Source: Alloalcanivorax marinus (GTDB lineage Bacteria; Pseudomonadota; Gammaproteobacteria; Pseudomonadales; Alcanivoracaceae). From it: a stretch of DNA of 64,000 nucleotides. The stretch lies in assembly GCF_016785095.1 (NCBI RefSeq), contig NZ_JAEKJB010000013.1, positions 1 to 64,000 of the forward strand, in the 5' to 3' direction. Position 1 is the stretch's first letter, and each line of letters opens with the position of its first letter. A program made the translations under genes and the position numbers. The notes beneath the pieces are model-generated. The model saw only the letters and a program-made list of their open reading frames with translations, did no database searches and had not been told where the DNA came from. This document shows positions 21,470 to 29,374 of this stretch, piece by piece.

Positions 21470-21898
21470 TCAATCACCCCAGGAAGCGGAAGAGCCCAGG
21501 GTACAAGTGCCGCCCTTGACGAAGCAGGTACGGCCTTCGCTGTCCAGGCGCAACTGACCATCACCGCTCTGCGGCCCCTTGGGGTTGGCGGTGATCTCGT
21601 AGCGCTGATTGTTATTGGTCACGGAGATACTCACCGTGTAGTAATCGTTGCTGTTCAACTCCGGCGACAGATTACCCAGGTTGCTGTCCGCGTCCTTGTA
21701 GGAAAAGCGTCGCGCCCGGTAATTCTCCAGGGACGCCGCCAGATCCATCAGTTTGCCCTGATACTCGGAGCGGCGGGTTTCGCGCACCTGCTCGGTGTAG
21801 GCCGGGTAGGCGATGGCGGCGAGAATCGCCACCACCACCACCACGATCATCAGTTCGATCAGCGTAAAACCGCCCTGCCGTTTTTTCGTCAGGCTCAT
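21470..21898 (-). CDS. pilE: Type IV minor pilin PilE
   Basis: A 142-residue minor pilin with the prepilin signal GGFTLIELMIVVVVVAILA; PilD would cut after the second Gly. A four-Cys-poor C-terminal region has a single disulfide-ready pair (CFVKGGTC). It is the last gene of the fimU-pilV-pilW-pilX-pilY1-pilE operon and overlaps the pilY1 stop by four bases. In Pseudomonas this protein belongs to the tip-associated priming complex. Confidence 0.9.
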   Translation of the reverse strand: MSLTKKRQGGFTLIELMIVVVVVAILAAIAYPAYTEQVRETRRSEYQGKLMDLAASLENYRARRFSYKDADSNLGNLSPELNSNDYYTVSISVTNNNQRYEITANPKGPQSGDGQLRLDSEGRTCFVKGGTCTLGSSASWGD

Positions 21899-24858
21899 TG
21901 CTCACCCTCCTGGCCCGGCGGGAAGTACTGGTTGGCGTCGTTCTTTTCCATCGGATACCAGCGTTGCTTGCGGAACATGTCGTAGGCAATCTCCTCGCCC
22001 CCCAGCACTTCCAGCCCCACATTAAAGACCACCTTGGGATCTCCGCCGCCATCGTCGTCATCGTCGCCGCCGTCTCCGCCGTCTCCGCCATTACCACCGT
22101 CGCCACCGCCGTCGATGGAGAGGGGCGTCACGCTGGGGGGAATCGAACCGCCTTCCAACTCCTCACCCTCCCAGGTACTGCCGTCGCCATCACCTCCGGA
22201 GGTGGTACCGTCATTGTTGAACGAACGCGCCTCGCCGGTCAGCATGTCGGCTCGGTAAGCGTAGGCGTTGCCGTATCGGACCACACAGGGGTCCGAGTCC
22301 TGGTCGGTGTCGGAAGGCTTGTAGGTGGTGAACAACACGCTGCCCTGGAAGATGGTCGGCGAGGACATCACTTTCTCGCCCTCGCGATTGAAATCCACGC
22401 GCCAGCCATCGCCGGAGCCATCCAGGCTCGGAGCGTTGACGCCATTGACCACCGGAAGATCACTCGGCGTGATGACATCAGGTTGGGAGACACTTTTGAA
22501 GTTACGATCCGCCACCACGAAGAGCCCCTCCTCGGTGTCGGTATCCAAGGGGTGTGCGCGGTAACCGGAGCCCAGCACCACATACAGGGTTTCACTGAGC
22601 CCGGTTCGCTGATAACCCACCGCCGGCGCCTCGTAGAAGCGTCGATGGTCGGGGGTGCTGGTCCCCCCGAGCGCGGCCAGCCGCACCACGCCCTCAACCA
22701 GATCCGAATTGCCGGTCGCCGTATTGTCCAGGTTCACCCGGAAAATCTGGCCGCCAAGATCACCGAAATATAAATAGTCAGCCAGACCATCGAAGTTCAA
22801 ATCCACCACCGCGACACCGCCGGGCACCCCCCATTTCATCTCGCTGACCTGGGTGCTGGCGCCATCACTGCCAACCGACCAGAGTCGTTCGCCGGTGAGT
22901 GCATCCACCATGTAGACCATGTTGCCCAGGTCATCCTTGATCGGGCGGCTACCGGCGGTGTCGTGACCGTCGGGGTCATAACCACCACCGAACACCAGCA
23001 CCGGCTTGACCGTGTCCCCCACCCGGACGCGCGTCAGAGTTGGCGTGGACCAGGTCTGCCCGAGCCGGTTGAAACCGCTGTCCGGGTCGGCGGTGCTGGT
23101 CTCGTCCGCCCAGCCCCCGCGGATACGCCATTCAAGATGCGGGTTATTGATATCGGAAACATCCAGCGCGTAATAATTGCTGCCGCCACGGCGCATGCCG
23201 CCGTAGATATGAACCTCATCGGCATCGCCGTTTTCCTTGGCGGTACGGTAGGCGACCCAGCTTCCATCCAGACCATACAGGCTGCGGATGTTGTCTTCCT
23301 TCAGGGGCGGAGAGCGGACCAGATCATAAGCCCGTTTGAGCATTTGATCCGGCATGAACGCGAATTTTTCCTCGCCGGTCTTGGTGTCGATGGCATGCAA
23401 CATGCCACCGTTGGTGGACACGAAGATGTAATTGACCTGATCATCGGCGTCGCTGCCATCCTGATCCACTTCATAGTTCACCAGCAACGGCACGCTGTGC
23501 ATCGGGTCCGCCCAAAGCTCCAGCAGAGCCGCGTAGACTTCTTCCTTGGTATCAAAGGCCGGAACCGCATCGTCGGGAATACCGAAATCCGCGGCCTCCA
23601 TATCCTCCAGCGCGGCCGTGTCCAGCGTATAGGAGCCGTTTCCGTTGGCATTGCCCACGATCAGCTTACGACCGGAAAGCTCCGCCCGGGCACCGCCTTT
23701 ACGCACATCCGGGCCATCCGGCTCGCCGTCGGTCCAAAAGCTCTTGGCGCTCTCACGTACATAACCGGTTTCCGTATCCAGGGCACTGTTGCCATTGGCA
23801 TCCACCACGCCACCGCCTTCAAGGCGATAACGTTTCAGGTTACCCGGCCAGACCGAGGTGCTTTCCGGTTTGAACATGGCGTAGTAGAGCTGGTCAAGGT
23901 GCTCCAGCCGGTTGTTCTGGTTGACCGATACCCCCGGCGAGGTGATGGTCTGGGAATCCTCGGCGATCAAATTCAGGATGTCGTTGAATTCGGCGGCCAG
24001 TTCACTGGCGCTGGCAGCCAGGCGGACATCTTCGGTACCGCCGTTTATCGCCACGTTTCTCATGTTGGTGACCTGCGAGGAACCCGAGCTCACGCCAAAA
24101 GCCACCTGCCAGGTGCGCACTGAACGCCCCTTGGAGTTCTTGCTTTCATTCAAAAGCCAGGAGGCGAGATCCCGCTGACAATCATAGGAGCCACTGCAAT
24201 ATTCGCCAGTCAGGTTCCTCACACTGTTCGTATCACTGTCCTGGGTCGGATCACCATCGGTCATTACAATGATGTGATTGGACTCGCACTGGTTCTCCAT
24301 GTTCATGGGTGACTGGTAGTAATTCTCTGAAGTACACCCATGGTAACTACAGGTAATATTCACGGACAGCCGTGGGTCATTATCGGTCGCCTCGCCGCGT
24401 TTGGCATAACCCGTGGGGCTCAACCCCATCATGTATCTCGCCATCTCGGAATAGGCTTCCATGGTCGGCGTGTTCGAGGTACCGGAAAGACTGTTCACCA
24501 GGCTCTTCACTTCTTCACGAGCCGGGTCATCCATCTCGCTCACCGGGTAGAAGACATAACCACCGTAGCCATTGCTGTCATAGCCACCGTTGAATTTACC
24601 CAGCCCGATACGCACCCCATCGCCGAGGCCATCGACCACCTGAGTGAAGGCGGTTTTCAACTGGCTCATCTTGGTCGGGCTGCCACGCTCCATACTGCCG
24701 GAGGTATCCAACAGGAACAGTACGTTGGCGGTTTTCTCGTTCTCGTTGTTGTTCGCATCCACCTGAGCGAAATAGATTTCGGTGTCGTCCGCGTACACCG
24801 TGGACGGCGACAGCAGGATGGCGCCCAGCAAAGACAGAAAAAATAAGGTTCTGTTCAT
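21895..24858 (-). CDS. pilY1: Type IV pilus tip adhesin PilY1
   Basis: A 987-residue secreted tip protein. A signal peptide ends near VYA (residues 21-23). A von Willebrand A domain follows, with the MIDAS motif DTSGS at 51-55. The C-terminal beta-propeller begins near YIFVSTNGGMLHAID and contains the calcium-type loop DLNFDGLAD (about 684-692). The family controls pilus retraction, adhesion and surface sensing. Unusual is a Gly/Asp-rich low-complexity linker (about residues 916-942) followed by a 45-residue tail. It overlaps pilE by four bases. Confidence 0.93.
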   Translation of the reverse strand: MNRTLFFLSLLGAILLSPSTVYADDTEIYFAQVDANNNENEKTANVLFLLDTSGSMERGSPTKMSQLKTAFTQVVDGLGDGVRIGLGKFNGGYDSNGYGGYVFYPVSEMDDPAREEVKSLVNSLSGTSNTPTMEAYSEMARYMMGLSPTGYAKRGEATDNDPRLSVNITCSYHGCTSENYYQSPMNMENQCESNHIIVMTDGDPTQDSDTNSVRNLTGEYCSGSYDCQRDLASWLLNESKNSKGRSVRTWQVAFGVSSGSSQVTNMRNVAINGGTEDVRLAASASELAAEFNDILNLIAEDSQTITSPGVSVNQNNRLEHLDQLYYAMFKPESTSVWPGNLKRYRLEGGGVVDANGNSALDTETGYVRESAKSFWTDGEPDGPDVRKGGARAELSGRKLIVGNANGNGSYTLDTAALEDMEAADFGIPDDAVPAFDTKEEVYAALLELWADPMHSVPLLVNYEVDQDGSDADDQVNYIFVSTNGGMLHAIDTKTGEEKFAFMPDQMLKRAYDLVRSPPLKEDNIRSLYGLDGSWVAYRTAKENGDADEVHIYGGMRRGGSNYYALDVSDINNPHLEWRIRGGWADETSTADPDSGFNRLGQTWSTPTLTRVRVGDTVKPVLVFGGGYDPDGHDTAGSRPIKDDLGNMVYMVDALTGERLWSVGSDGASTQVSEMKWGVPGGVAVVDLNFDGLADYLYFGDLGGQIFRVNLDNTATGNSDLVEGVVRLAALGGTSTPDHRRFYEAPAVGYQRTGLSETLYVVLGSGYRAHPLDTDTEEGLFVVADRNFKSVSQPDVITPSDLPVVNGVNAPSLDGSGDGWRVDFNREGEKVMSSPTIFQGSVLFTTYKPSDTDQDSDPCVVRYGNAYAYRADMLTGEARSFNNDGTTSGGDGDGSTWEGEELEGGSIPPSVTPLSIDGGGDGGNGGDGGDGGDDDDDGGGDPKVVFNVGLEVLGGEEIAYDMFRKQRWYPMEKNDANQYFPPGQEGEQ

Positions 24859-24871
24859 GGTTCGCTCCCGA

Positions 24872-25423
24872 TCACTCCTGACCGATGTTGTTGAAATCGG
24901 TCGATGACACCATGCCGCGCTTGAGCGCCTGCTGCAGGTGATGGTTTTCGATTTCGAATTGTTCCACTTCCGAATCCCCCATGATCTCGAAGGTGTAATC
25001 GACGATCAGGGTACCGCCACCGCTCATGCTGACCTGCCCGCCGGAGACCGGCTGCATGCCTTTCTGGCGAATCCTCGATTGCGCCTGCACCAGCCCTCGT
25101 GAATCCATGTAGTCACTGGTGCCGCAGCGCGTCTGCAGCACTACCCCACCGCCAAGACAACGGTATTCCACCTGGCCGAGCAGAAAGGGCTGAAGAGCAT
25201 TGCTGTTAAGGCCGGAGAGGTATGCATAGGCATCGGCCACTGCGGACTCGGCGCCCTCGAAGGCCATCGCGTCCACCTGGGTACCGGTGGAAATCTTGGC
25301 GCTGAACATACTGGTCTTCATCGCCGTGATACCCATCAGGGAAACGATCACCAGGATCATCAGAGCGATCAGCAGGGCCGCGCCGCGCTCGCCGCGTGCC
25401 AGGGTGGGGGCGGTCTGTTTCAT
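24872..25423 (-). CDS. pilX: Type IV minor pilin assembly protein PilX
   Basis: A 183-residue protein with an N-terminal RGAALLIALMILVIVSLMG segment, the PilX-type leader that lacks the usual Glu5. A single hydrophobic helix precedes a soluble domain. It lies between pilW and pilY1, its standard place, and its ATG overlaps the pilW stop by four bases. PilX, PilW, PilV, FimU, PilE and PilY1 form the pilus priming complex in Pseudomonas. Confidence 0.88.
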   Translation of the reverse strand: MKQTAPTLARGERGAALLIALMILVIVSLMGITAMKTSMFSAKISTGTQVDAMAFEGAESAVADAYAYLSGLNSNALQPFLLGQVEYRCLGGGVVLQTRCGTSDYMDSRGLVQAQSRIRQKGMQPVSGGQVSMSGGGTLIVDYTFEIMGDSEVEQFEIENHHLQQALKRGMVSSTDFNNIGQE

Positions 25424-26163
25424 ACTTCATCCCAACGGTAATTACGGATCGCCACGGTGGACTGGAACTGTCGTCGCAGGCTGCGCCCTTCGTTCACCGT
25501 CTCTTCGTGGTCCAGCAGATAAAATGTCTGCTCCTCCTGGGCACCTTCCATGGAGGGCAGCGGCTTTTCCAGCAGCAGGGCGACCTTCACGGCCACCACC
25601 TGATCGCCGGCCACGTTATCAGCGGTTACGTAGCGGGCGGCGAACGGAACCGCATCCACGAGCTGGTCGACGCCATAGAGCACCTGAAAGCCGCGCACGT
25701 CCTGCAGCAGGATGACGTCATCGGAGGACAGATTGCCCCGGCACTTCAGGTTGCCGTCATCGTCCACCCAGTACGTATTCACCACTTCGGTCATGGCGGC
25801 CGGCGTCAGGCCGGTACCGGTGCAATCGGTAAGGCCATGGTGGCTGATGGTGAGGCGGTCGTTACCCTCATTACCACCGTCGGAGGAAGGCGGCATGCCC
25901 AGAAAAGTGGCCAGGTGCACACCGGGAAAATCCGTGGCGGCCACCTGGTCATCCATATAGCCGGTCAGTTGCAGGTCCTGGGCAATAAAGCGCAGGGCGA
26001 GCTGGCCCTGCTCCTGGGACTCACTCATTGCCTGCTGCAGGGCAAAAGTGCGCTGGTTGGTGGAAAACAGCGACACCGCGGCGGCGGTGATCAGCAGGCC
26101 CAGCAGCATCGCCACCATCAATTCGACCAGGCTGAAACCGGCCATGTGGTTGGACGTTCTCAT
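25420..26163 (-). CDS. pilW: Type IV minor pilin PilW
   Basis: A 247-residue minor pilin with the prepilin motif AGFSLVELMVAMLLGLLI and the long soluble domain typical of PilW. The ATG at 26163 overlaps the pilV stop (TGATG). A longer in-frame extension upstream would lie within pilV and is rejected. It is the third gene of the minor-pilin operon. Confidence 0.9.
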   Translation of the reverse strand: MRTSNHMAGFSLVELMVAMLLGLLITAAAVSLFSTNQRTFALQQAMSESQEQGQLALRFIAQDLQLTGYMDDQVAATDFPGVHLATFLGMPPSSDGGNEGNDRLTISHHGLTDCTGTGLTPAAMTEVVNTYWVDDDGNLKCRGNLSSDDVILLQDVRGFQVLYGVDQLVDAVPFAARYVTADNVAGDQVVAVKVALLLEKPLPSMEGAQEEQTFYLLDHEETVNEGRSLRRQFQSTVAIRNYRWDEV

Positions 26164-26663
26164 CGTGCCACCTCCATGACCACGCATTCGGAGTCCTCGT
26201 CGGCGGCGATCTGGCCATTGGTCAGGCAATCGTCGATGTCCTGGTCGCGCCAGGCCACCACCACGCAACTGGTGATGCCACCGCCGGTATCACAGGGCTC
26301 CACCTGGATGCGACCGGCGGGCAACAGGCTGCCCGCCTGCCATTCGAGTTGTTCGATGTCCCAGGCGGCCATCTGGTCCGAACTGCAGGCGCTGTCGTAA
26401 CAATCGGTGGGCGGTGCGTCACCAAAGGACTGCTGGGCCCCGCCCCACTGGCTCTTGTCCAGGTAGGTGGCCTGGGCGGCGCCATTAACCAGAATACGTT
26501 CCAGGGCATCGCGGGCCAGGGCGGTGGCCTGGGATCGGGTCTGGGCGCTTTCCGAGCCTTTCAGGGCACTCAGTTGCAAGCCGGCGTAGCCAAGCACGCC
26601 GATGGCCAGAACCAACAGGGCGACCAGGATTTCCACCATGCCCACCCCGGTTTGCTGCTTCAT
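26160..26663 (-). CDS. pilV: Type IV minor pilin PilV
   Basis: A 167-residue minor pilin whose N-terminus MKQQTGVGMVEILVALLVLA is a prepilin signal with Met after the cleavage Gly and Glu at the conserved position. The ATG at 26663 is placed by this signal; an upstream start at 26687 would overlap fimU. The C-terminal half has several Cys residues suited to disulfides. Confidence 0.88.
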   Translation of the reverse strand: MKQQTGVGMVEILVALLVLAIGVLGYAGLQLSALKGSESAQTRSQATALARDALERILVNGAAQATYLDKSQWGGAQQSFGDAPPTDCYDSACSSDQMAAWDIEQLEWQAGSLLPAGRIQVEPCDTGGGITSCVVVAWRDQDIDDCLTNGQIAADEDSECVVMEVAR

Positions 26664-26679
26664 TCGTCTACCCCTTCCC

Positions 26680-27168
26680 TTACCCACAGGTGATCACCGT
26701 ATTGTCGACCACGCCAAAGCGTCCGACCTCGATCTTGCGACCGCTCTCGCCGCTACGGTCGTCACAGACCTTGAATTCCACGTTGCTGGCGATGATGCCC
26801 GACGGCAGAAAACGGATTTCGCTCACACTACTGGTGACGGTGGCCTTGCCGGCCGGGTGAAAACTCTGGTCGCCCTCGGTGCGGGCACTGTCGTAGAAGA
26901 TTTCCCAGCCATCGTCCCAGGAGCCGCCCAGATGACGAAGCAGCACCGGTTTGCGAAGATTCACCGCCTGCGCGCGGGCGGTGTTGATGGCGGTGACCAG
27001 ATCAGCGGTGGTGGCACGCAGAGCGTTGTTGGCGGTGACGTTTTGGAAGGACGGCACCGCCACCGTCAGCAACACCGCCGCCACGGTGATGCCAAGCATC
27101 AGTTCAATCAACGTGAAGCCTGCGCTGCGCGCGCTTGTGTCGAGCACCACGGAGTACTCCATTCGCAT
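26680..27168 (-). CDS. fimU: Type IV minor pilin FimU (GspH/FimT family)
   Basis: A 162-residue prepilin with AGFTLIELMLGITVAAVLL and a GspH-like domain, ending in CDDRSG and a C-terminal Cys. It is the first gene of the minor-pilin operon, 16 bases before pilV. The name follows from position, because FimU and FimT are sequence relatives. The region upstream has possible AlgR half-sites (27200-27226). Confidence 0.88.
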   Translation of the reverse strand: MRMEYSVVLDTSARSAGFTLIELMLGITVAAVLLTVAVPSFQNVTANNALRATTADLVTAINTARAQAVNLRKPVLLRHLGGSWDDGWEIFYDSARTEGDQSFHPAGKATVTSSVSEIRFLPSGIIASNVEFKVCDDRSGESGRKIEVGRFGVVDNTVITCG

Positions 27169-27199
27169 TGGGGTGACGACACTCTAGCAATTGTAAAAC

Positions 27200-27226
27200 C
27201 GTGGACAACGGGACTTAGACAAGCGG
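27200..27226 (-). promoter_or_regulatory. Candidate AlgR-like sites before fimU
   Basis: On the minus strand CCGCTTGTC (27218-27226) and CCCGTTGTCC (27202-27211) resemble the AlgR consensus CCGTT(C/T)GTC, each with one difference. In Pseudomonas aeruginosa AlgR activates the fimU-pilVWXY1Y2E operon from sites in this position. Whether an AlgR exists in this organism is not visible here. Confidence 0.35.
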
Positions 27227-27355
27227 TCACTTCACGGACATGAGCGGCATAAGCAAGGGTTTGTATGGTGAACCCCCTGTGAACGGCGTCATGCTTCGCG
27301 GTGAACGGGCGGGTAAGAAGGGCTCACGGCGCCCGGTCGGGCGCCGCCGAAAAGG

Positions 27356-28291
27356 TCAGACGCGCAAGGCGCGGGGCATGGAGAAACGGATGTTTTCCTC
27401 GCGGCCGGGAATCTCCTGTTCCGGGTCCCCGCCCAGTTCCCGCAGGCGGGCCACCACCTGATGAACCAGCTCTTCCGGGGCACTGGCCCCGGCGGTGACA
27501 CCCACGGATTTCTTGCCGGTGAGCCAGGCCGGATCGATCACCGCCGGGTCGTCGAGCAGGTGGGACGGCGTACCGCAACGTTCGGCCAGCTCCTTGAGGC
27601 GGTTGGAGTTGGAACTGTTCACCGAGCCCACCACCAGAACCAGGTCGCATTCCAGGGCCAGTTGCCGCACCGCGTCCTGGCGGTTGGTGGTGGCGTAGCA
27701 AATATCCTCGCGCTTGGGGCCGAGAATGTTGGGGAAGCGGGCACGCAAGGCGTCGATGATGCGCGCGGTATCATCGACGCTGAGGGTGGTCTGGGTGACG
27801 AAGGCGAGCCGGTCCGGGTCGTTCACCTCCAGCCGCGCCACATCGTCCTCGTCTTCCACCAGGTACATGCGGCCACCCTTGGAGGTGTCGTACTGCCCCA
27901 TGGTGCCTTCCACTTCCGGGTGGCCCTGATGGCCGATCAGGATCGCCTCGCGGCCTTCACGGGCGTAGCGGATCACTTCCATATGCACCTTGGTGACCAG
28001 CGGGCAGGTGGCATCGAACACACGCAGGGCGCGTCGCTCGGCTTCTTCCTGCACCGCCTTGGAGACACCGTGGGCGCTGAAAATGACGATGGCGTCATCC
28101 GGCACTTCATGGAGCTCCTCGACGAACACGGCGCCGCGCTGACGCAGGCCGTCCACCACGTAGCGGTTGTGCACCACCTCATGGCGCACGTGCACCGGAG
28201 GCCCGAACACGTCCAGGGCGCGGTTGACGATTTCGATGGCCCGGTCCACGCCGGCGCAGAAACCGCGGGGATTGGCGAGACGGATTTGCAT
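27356..28291 (-). CDS. ispH: 4-hydroxy-3-methylbut-2-enyl diphosphate reductase
   Basis: Iron-sulfur enzyme (LytB) of the last step of the MEP isoprenoid pathway, 311 residues. The three cluster cysteines are Cys12 (GFCAGV), Cys96 (DATCPLVTK) and Cys198 (ICYATTNRQ). The substrate-binding SSNSNR motif is also present. It is the last gene of the murJ-ribF-ileS-lspA-fkpB-ispH run, separated from fkpB by an inverted REP pair that may set its relative expression. Confidence 0.97.
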   Translation of the reverse strand: MQIRLANPRGFCAGVDRAIEIVNRALDVFGPPVHVRHEVVHNRYVVDGLRQRGAVFVEELHEVPDDAIVIFSAHGVSKAVQEEAERRALRVFDATCPLVTKVHMEVIRYAREGREAILIGHQGHPEVEGTMGQYDTSKGGRMYLVEDEDDVARLEVNDPDRLAFVTQTTLSVDDTARIIDALRARFPNILGPKREDICYATTNRQDAVRQLALECDLVLVVGSVNSSNSNRLKELAERCGTPSHLLDDPAVIDPAWLTGKKSVGVTAGASAPEELVHQVVARLRELGGDPEQEIPGREENIRFSMPRALRV

Positions 28292-28350
28292 AGGAAAACC
28301 TGCTTGGACTGTGAGGCGAGTATACGCGTCGCGGGCCGGCCCCGGCCAGG

Positions 28351-28408
28351 ATCGCGGCGGAAGCCGCTCCTGCCGCGGATGTGGTGTAGGAGCGGCTTCC
28401 GCCGCGAT
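28351..28408. repeat. Perfect inverted REP pair, copy 6
   Basis: ATCGCGGCGGAAGCCGCTCC (28351-28370, plus T) is matched exactly in reverse complement at 28388-28408. This makes a 21-bp stem with a 16-base loop. It is a member of the same family as the repeats at 4971, 14771 and 45442. It lies between co-directional fkpB and ispH, unlike the others, which sit between convergent genes. Confidence 0.85.
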
Positions 28409-28410
28409 GG

Positions 28411-28878
28411 TCAGTTCAGGCGGATGGTCTGCTCGGGCACGTCGTGCTGAACGTCGATGATCTCCACCACGAAGGTCAGGTCGCGGCCCGCCAGGGGATG
28501 GTTGAAGTCCACCGTTACCCAGTCATCATCCACGTCGGTGACCACCCCGGGCAGCTCGGCACCGGCGGCGTCGGCGAAATTCATCACCATGCCCGGTTCC
28601 ACGTCCCGCACCTCGAAGGTGGCGCGGTTGAAGTGCTGGACGTTCTGCTCGTTGTGCTCGCCGAAGCCGGACTCGGCGTCGATGAACACGCTGCGCCTGT
28701 CGCCCGGCCGCAGGCCGAGAATGGCCTTCTCGAAGCCCGGCAGCAGGGAGCCGTCGCCCCAGGCGAAACTGGCCGGCTCGCCGTCGAAGGTGCTGTCCAT
28801 CTCGGTGCCGTCCATGAGGCGTACGGCGAAGTGCAGCGTGACCCGGGTCTGCGGCCCGGCGAAGAGTTGGTCAGTCAT
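28411..28878 (-). CDS. fkpB: FKBP-type peptidyl-prolyl isomerase FkpB (SlpA)
   Basis: A 155-residue FKBP of the SlyD/SlpA type: an FKBP fold (VTLHFAVRLMDGTEMDSTFD at the start, LLPGFEKAILGLRPGD) interrupted by an IF chaperone flap, and no His-rich SlyD tail. It speeds prolyl turns in nascent or folding proteins in the cytoplasm. It overlaps the lspA stop by eight bases; the lspA-fkpB-ispH order is conserved. Confidence 0.92.
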   Translation of the reverse strand: MTDQLFAGPQTRVTLHFAVRLMDGTEMDSTFDGEPASFAWGDGSLLPGFEKAILGLRPGDRRSVFIDAESGFGEHNEQNVQHFNRATFEVRDVEPGMVMNFADAAGAELPGVVTDVDDDWVTVDFNHPLAGRDLTFVVEIIDVQHDVPEQTIRLN

Positions 28879-29374
28879 GGGCGAGGCGCCCTCCCAGCAG
28901 CATGTCCAGAATGATCAATACCGCTCCGATTGTGATGGCGCTGTCGGCGATATTAAAGGCCGGAAAGTGGTAATCGCCCCAATAGAAATCGAGAAAATCC
29001 ACCACATGACCCAGCACCACCCGATCATAGAGATTGCCCAGGGCACCACCGAGGATCAGCGCCAGAGCGGCGCCCTGCATGCGCTCGGTCTTGAGCTTGC
29101 GCAGCCAGCCGAGGATCAGCACCGCCGCGATCAGCGCCACGCCGGCGAAGAACCAGCGCTGCCAACCGCCGGCGCCGGCCAGGAAGCTGAAGGCGGCGCC
29201 GGTGTTGTAGGCCAGGGTCAGGTTGAACACCGGCAGAATCTCCAGACGCTCGAAGAGTTCGAAACGCGCCACGATCCAGTGCTTGGTGAGCTGATCCAGG
29301 GCGATCACCAGCACCGTGAGCCACAGCCAGTTGAGCTGGCCGGGCAGCCCCCGGCGAGCCGCCGCCTCAGGCAT
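28871..29374 (-). CDS. lspA: Lipoprotein signal peptidase
   Basis: Signal peptidase II, 167 residues and four membrane helices. It cleaves prolipoprotein signals before the lipidated Cys. The two catalytic aspartates are visible in GHVVDF (Asp126) and FNIADSA (Asp144). Other family motifs are DQLTKHWI and YNTGAAFS. It overlaps the 3' end of ileS by eight bases. Confidence 0.97.
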   Translation of the reverse strand: MPEAAARRGLPGQLNWLWLTVLVIALDQLTKHWIVARFELFERLEILPVFNLTLAYNTGAAFSFLAGAGGWQRWFFAGVALIAAVLILGWLRKLKTERMQGAALALILGGALGNLYDRVVLGHVVDFLDFYWGDYHFPAFNIADSAITIGAVLIILDMLLGGRLAHD

